Positions 5,665 through 7,643 of a stretch of DNA of 7,643 bases are shown here, in pieces (positions within the stretch are counted from its first letter, which is position 1; each line of letters starts with the position of its first letter). The position numbers and the translations under genes are program-made. This stretch comes from an uncultured Oscillospiraceae bacterium (GTDB taxonomy: Bacteria > Bacillota > Clostridia > UBA1381), in contig CAMNAT010000087.1 in the NCBI GenBank assembly GCA_946531785.1, positions 1 to 7,643 of the forward strand. The letters are read 5' to 3'. Under the pieces are notes generated by a model. That model was given only the letters and a program-made list of their open reading frames with translations, made no database searches and was not told where the DNA came from.

Positions 5665-5676
5665 ACATATAATTAC

Positions 5677-5955
5677 TTAACAATAAAATGTGATCTCACC
5701 AAAATAATCTGACCACTTTTGAATAATATCCTTGCTTCTGGCTTCTATGACCCTCATAATATTTTTCAGTGTTCTCTCCTGAATATGCCCTTTGTTATTC
5801 GCAACAAGGCATTTTCCGGAGCGTGTTATCCAGACCTTTGTTCCGTTAGCTGTTGGCTTACCTTCTGAGATATGGATATGGACAGGCTCCAGCGGCTTGC
5901 TCTCATCCGCCCAGAAATATATCCAATATGACCCAACCTTAAAAATTTGCGGCAT
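5677..5955 (-). CDS. DUF4160 family protein
   Basis: The 92-aa protein matches the DUF4160 pattern: an N-terminal beta region (MPQIFKVGSYWIYFWADE), the PVHIHI histidine motif (24-29, H26 and H28) where many members have PHFHV, a TKVWITRSGKCL strand pair (39-50), and a C-terminal helix RTLKNIMRVIEARSKDIIQKW before the end FGEITFYC. The function of the family is unknown to me; it is often found beside DUF2442 and has been discussed as toxin-antitoxin-like. Here the partner is a different small protein. The ATG at 5955 is chosen because GGGAGG lies 8 nt upstream; the TTG two codons earlier is too close to that site. The start overlaps the upstream gene by 17 nt, so the pair is translationally coupled. 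It is the last gene of the tyrS transcript, ending at a strong hairpin. Confidence 0.9.
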   Translation of the reverse strand: MPQIFKVGSYWIYFWADESKPLEPVHIHISEGKPTANGTKVWITRSGKCLVANNKGHIQERTLKNIMRVIEARSKDIIQKWSDYFGEITFYC

Positions 5956-6211
5956 TTGCAAAGCCTCCCTCTTGCGAAAACTCTATTATCAAATGCGCGA
6001 CAGATTCGATTATTTCCTGATATGTTGAGATCTCTTCTTCTGAATATCCGGATATTTTTTCCCATCTGTACTCCGGCAGAATGCACCATGCATTGTGAAA
6101 GCCGTCTTTTTCATCAGGTGTCTCAACATATACCATCACAGTGCCGTCCGGCTTCATTTCCGAATGTGTGATGGTAGTTTCATCAGGAAATGTCATAAAA
6201 GGATACATCAT
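5939..6211 (-). CDS. unrecognised 90-aa protein paired with DUF4160
   Basis: I do not recognise a named family, but the compact layout argues for a real gene. It starts about 20 nt after tyrS with GGGGTGG upstream, and it overlaps the DUF4160 gene by 17 nt in another frame. The product is acidic and soluble, with no signal or membrane segment. It begins MMYPFMTFPDE, has a strand-like stretch DGTVMVYVETPDE (22-34), HNAWCILPEYRW (39-50), an acidic helix SEEEISTYQEIIESVAHLIIEF (57-78) and the end SQEGGFANAANF. It is not DUF2442, the more usual neighbour of DUF4160, as far as the sequence shows. It might be a cognate antitoxin or binding partner of the DUF4160 protein. The ATG at 6211 is preferred; 6208 (next codon) and the GTG at 6220 are possible alternatives. 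Confidence 0.85.
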   Translation of the reverse strand: MMYPFMTFPDETTITHSEMKPDGTVMVYVETPDEKDGFHNAWCILPEYRWEKISGYSEEEISTYQEIIESVAHLIIEFSQEGGFANAANF

Positions 6212-6231
6212 TACAACCACCCCAAATAATA

Positions 6232-7452
6232 TTATTCCGTAACTACTCTGTGGTATACCTTCTTGCCCTTCTTGATGATTATGCCCTTGTCGGTGAGCAT
6301 ATCCGCGGTAACCGTGCCGTTTACATCGGTATATTTGGCATCGTTTATTGAAAGTCCGTTCTGCTGAACGAGTCGTCTTGCCTCGCCCTTTGACGCGGTG
6401 AGCCCGGTCTTTACGAGCATGTCCAGAACACCCATGCCGACAACATCGGGGATAACACTGGTCGGCATATCATCCGATACACCGCTGCCTGCGAATACCG
6501 CCTCAGAGGTAGCCTTTGCCTTGTCTGCCTCCTCCTTGCCGTGAACGAGCGATGTAACCTCATATGCTAAGATGCGCTTTGCCTTGTTGAGCTCTGCGCC
6601 CTCCCACTTCTCCATCTCGCGGATCTCGTCCATCGGGATAAAGGTGAGCATTCTGAGGCACTTGATAACATCGGCATCGGGTACATTTACCCAGTACTGA
6701 TAGAACTCATACGGTGTAGTCTTCTTCTCGTCGAGCCATACGGCGCCGGACTGGGTCTTACCCATCTTCTTGCCCTCACTGTTTGTGAGCAGCGTGAAGG
6801 TCATGCCGTATACCTGCTTGTTATCCTTGCGGCGGCAAAGCTCAAGTCCGCCTAAGATATTGCTCCACTGGTCGTCGCCGCCAAGCTCCAGCTTACAGCC
6901 GTATTCACGGTTGAGCATCAAAAAGTCATACGACTGCATGAGCATATAGTTGAACTCCAGGAATGAAAGACCCTTTTCCAGTCTCTGCTTGAAGCACTCT
7001 GCGGTGAGCATCTTGTTTACCGAGAAGCATGCGCCGATATCGCGCAGGAACTCTATATAGTTAAGGTCAAGCAGCCAGTCGGCATTGTTTACCATGAGCG
7101 CCTTGCCGTCCGAGAAATCGATAACGCGCGAAAGCTGCTCCTTGAAGCACTCGCAGTTATGGTCTATGATCTCCTTTGTCATCATCTGGCGCATATCGGT
7201 TCTGCCCGACGGGTCGCCGATATGTCCCGTACCGCCGCCTACAAGTGCGATCGGGCGGTGTCCGTGCTGCTGCATATGGCGCATTACGACCATCTGCAGG
7301 AAGTGACCTACATGCAGCGAATCCGCAGTCGGGTCAAAGCCTATATAAAATGTGACCTTCTCCTTGCCGAGAAGCTCCCTTATCTCATCCTCATGGGTGC
7401 ACTGGGCGATCAGCCCGCGCTCCTTTAACACGTCAAAAACATTTTCTGACAT
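6232..7452 (-). CDS. tyrS: tyrosyl-tRNA synthetase
   Basis: TyrRS charges tRNA-Tyr with tyrosine. The 406-aa protein is a complete bacterial class I enzyme: YIGFDPTADSLHVGH (36-50) with the HIGH-type motif HVGH (47-50), the tyrosine pocket residues Y36, Y175 and the GGDDQWSNI segment (191-199), the KMSKS loop in the form KMGKT (229-233) followed by SGAVWLD, and a C-terminal S4 RNA-binding domain (about 340-406, with SKGEARRLVQQNGLSIN). The ATG has GGAGG 7 nt upstream. A sigma-A promoter lies about 35 nt before the start, so the leader is very short and there is no room for a T-box, which is common in front of tyrS in other Firmicutes. No terminator follows; two small genes continue on the transcript. 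Confidence 0.98.
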   Translation of the reverse strand: MSENVFDVLKERGLIAQCTHEDEIRELLGKEKVTFYIGFDPTADSLHVGHFLQMVVMRHMQQHGHRPIALVGGGTGHIGDPSGRTDMRQMMTKEIIDHNCECFKEQLSRVIDFSDGKALMVNNADWLLDLNYIEFLRDIGACFSVNKMLTAECFKQRLEKGLSFLEFNYMLMQSYDFLMLNREYGCKLELGGDDQWSNILGGLELCRRKDNKQVYGMTFTLLTNSEGKKMGKTQSGAVWLDEKKTTPYEFYQYWVNVPDADVIKCLRMLTFIPMDEIREMEKWEGAELNKAKRILAYEVTSLVHGKEEADKAKATSEAVFAGSGVSDDMPTSVIPDVVGMGVLDMLVKTGLTASKGEARRLVQQNGLSINDAKYTDVNGTVTADMLTDKGIIIKKGKKVYHRVVTE

Positions 7453-7472
7453 CGATCTTCCTCCAATTCAAA

Positions 7473-7491
7473 TATTAAAGTAGCTTTAATA
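7473..7491. repeat. inverted repeat over the tyrS -10 and start point
   Basis: TATTAAAG, TAG, CTTTAATA form perfect 8-bp arms around a 3-nt centre. The repeat overlaps the tyrS -10 and the expected transcription start. It could be an operator, or a weak hairpin at the very 5' end of the message. AT-rich composition makes chance occurrence possible. Confidence 0.5.
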
Positions 7492-7516
7492 TACCACTTT
7501 TCGGGCATAAAGTCAA
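7488..7516 (-). promoter_or_regulatory. sigma-A promoter of tyrS
   Basis: TTGACT (7516-7511), a 17-bp spacer and TATATT (7493-7488) give an expected start near 7481 and a leader of about 29 nt. No other promoter-like pair is visible between it and tyrS. Confidence 0.85.
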
Positions 7517-7566
7517 TAGTTTGTATCTTCTTTGTTTAATATGTTAAAATTTTTTTACAAAAAGTG

Positions 7567-7595
7567 TTGAAAACCTAAATTAATTATGTTATAAT
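7567..7595 (+). promoter_or_regulatory. rightward sigma-A promoter for a gene outside the window
   Basis: TTGAAA (7567-7572), a 17-bp spacer and a perfect TATAAT (7590-7595) point out of the right edge. The upstream stretch 7536-7563 is rich in A and T tracts. No coding region begins in the remaining 48 nt, so the leader of the next gene exceeds about 40 nt. Confidence 0.75.
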
Positions 7596-7610
7596 CAATA
7601 TATATTGATT
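7593..7610. promoter_or_regulatory. 18-bp perfect palindrome at the rightward start site
   Basis: AATCAATATATATTGATT is perfectly self-complementary. It begins inside the TATAAT box and is centred near the expected +1 of the rightward promoter, the classical place for a repressor site. The regulator and the gene it controls are not in the window. Confidence 0.5.
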
Positions 7611-7643
7611 TTTTGACTGATATTAACCGCAATATAGTGTGTA

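Noticed and set aside
5826..6089. 87-aa minus-strand frame across the 90-aa/DUF4160 junction
   Set aside because: It overlaps two better supported genes in another frame and lacks a ribosome binding site.
6225..6236. AATAATATTATT palindrome between tyrS and the 90-aa gene
   Set aside because: It is short, pure A/T, not followed by a U run and not GC-stabilised, so it is neither a terminator nor a convincing operator.
7453..7643. T-box riboswitch upstream of tyrS
   Set aside because: The tyrS promoter is about 35 nt from the ATG, and no specifier stem, T-box sequence or antiterminator is visible in the intergenic DNA.
1..7643. tRNA genes, CRISPR arrays, insertion sequences or integrase genes
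   Set aside because: I looked for them and saw no tRNA cloverleaf, no regularly spaced repeats, no transposase-like protein and no terminal inverted repeats.

Overview
The window looks like chromosomal DNA of a Bacillota (Firmicutes) bacterium, most likely a clostridial, Ruminococcaceae/Oscillospirales-like lineage. The evidence is the order SRP RNA - dnaX - ybaB - recR, which is also the order around scr/dnaX in Bacillus subtilis, together with strong GGAGG-type ribosome binding sites, classical TTGACA/TATAAT promoters, and the style of the MnmA and TyrRS sequences. The lineage call is an inference from gene order and sequence style; no search was run.

Layout from right to left, which is the direction of most transcription. 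(1) 7453-7643 is an AT-rich intergenic region with a tyrS promoter on the minus strand and a rightward promoter, overlapped by an 18-bp palindrome, serving a gene outside the window. (2) tyrS is followed after about 20 nt by two small overlapping genes: an unrecognised 90-aa protein and a 92-aa DUF4160-family protein. All three appear to share one transcript that ends at a symmetrical, bidirectional terminator. (3) Converging on that terminator is a 67-aa XRE-type repressor gene. It diverges from a 77-aa unrecognised gene across about 90 nt that hold two face-to-face promoters and repeated ATGGTATC half-sites; the leftward promoter is a perfect TTGACA-17-TATAAT. (4) The 77-aa gene has no clear terminator before a short (about 110 nt), Alu-less bacterial SRP RNA that has its own strong promoter. 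(5) A second terminator/attenuator precedes the run dnaX, ybaB, recR, nadA and mnmA (mnmA cut by the left edge). ybaB/recR and nadA/mnmA overlap by 1 and 8 nt.

Functionally, most of the window is housekeeping: DNA polymerase III clamp loader, nucleoid-associated protein, recombination mediator, quinolinate (NAD) synthesis, tRNA 2-thiolation, tyrosyl-tRNA synthesis and protein targeting. NadA (a 4Fe-4S enzyme) and MnmA (a tRNA thiolase) both depend on cysteine-desulfurase sulfur.

The accessory part is about 5100-6215, visibly more AT-rich than its flanks. It carries two small, compact modules, the XRE/77-aa pair and the 90-aa/DUF4160 pair, that resemble toxin-antitoxin or small regulatory cassettes in layout only; no toxic activity can be shown from sequence. 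The strongest hidden signal in a housekeeping gene is in dnaX: an in-frame A-AAA-AAA heptamer with an SD-like GAGG 7 nt upstream. A -1 shift there would end a gamma-like product at about 434 aa, close to the E. coli gamma length.
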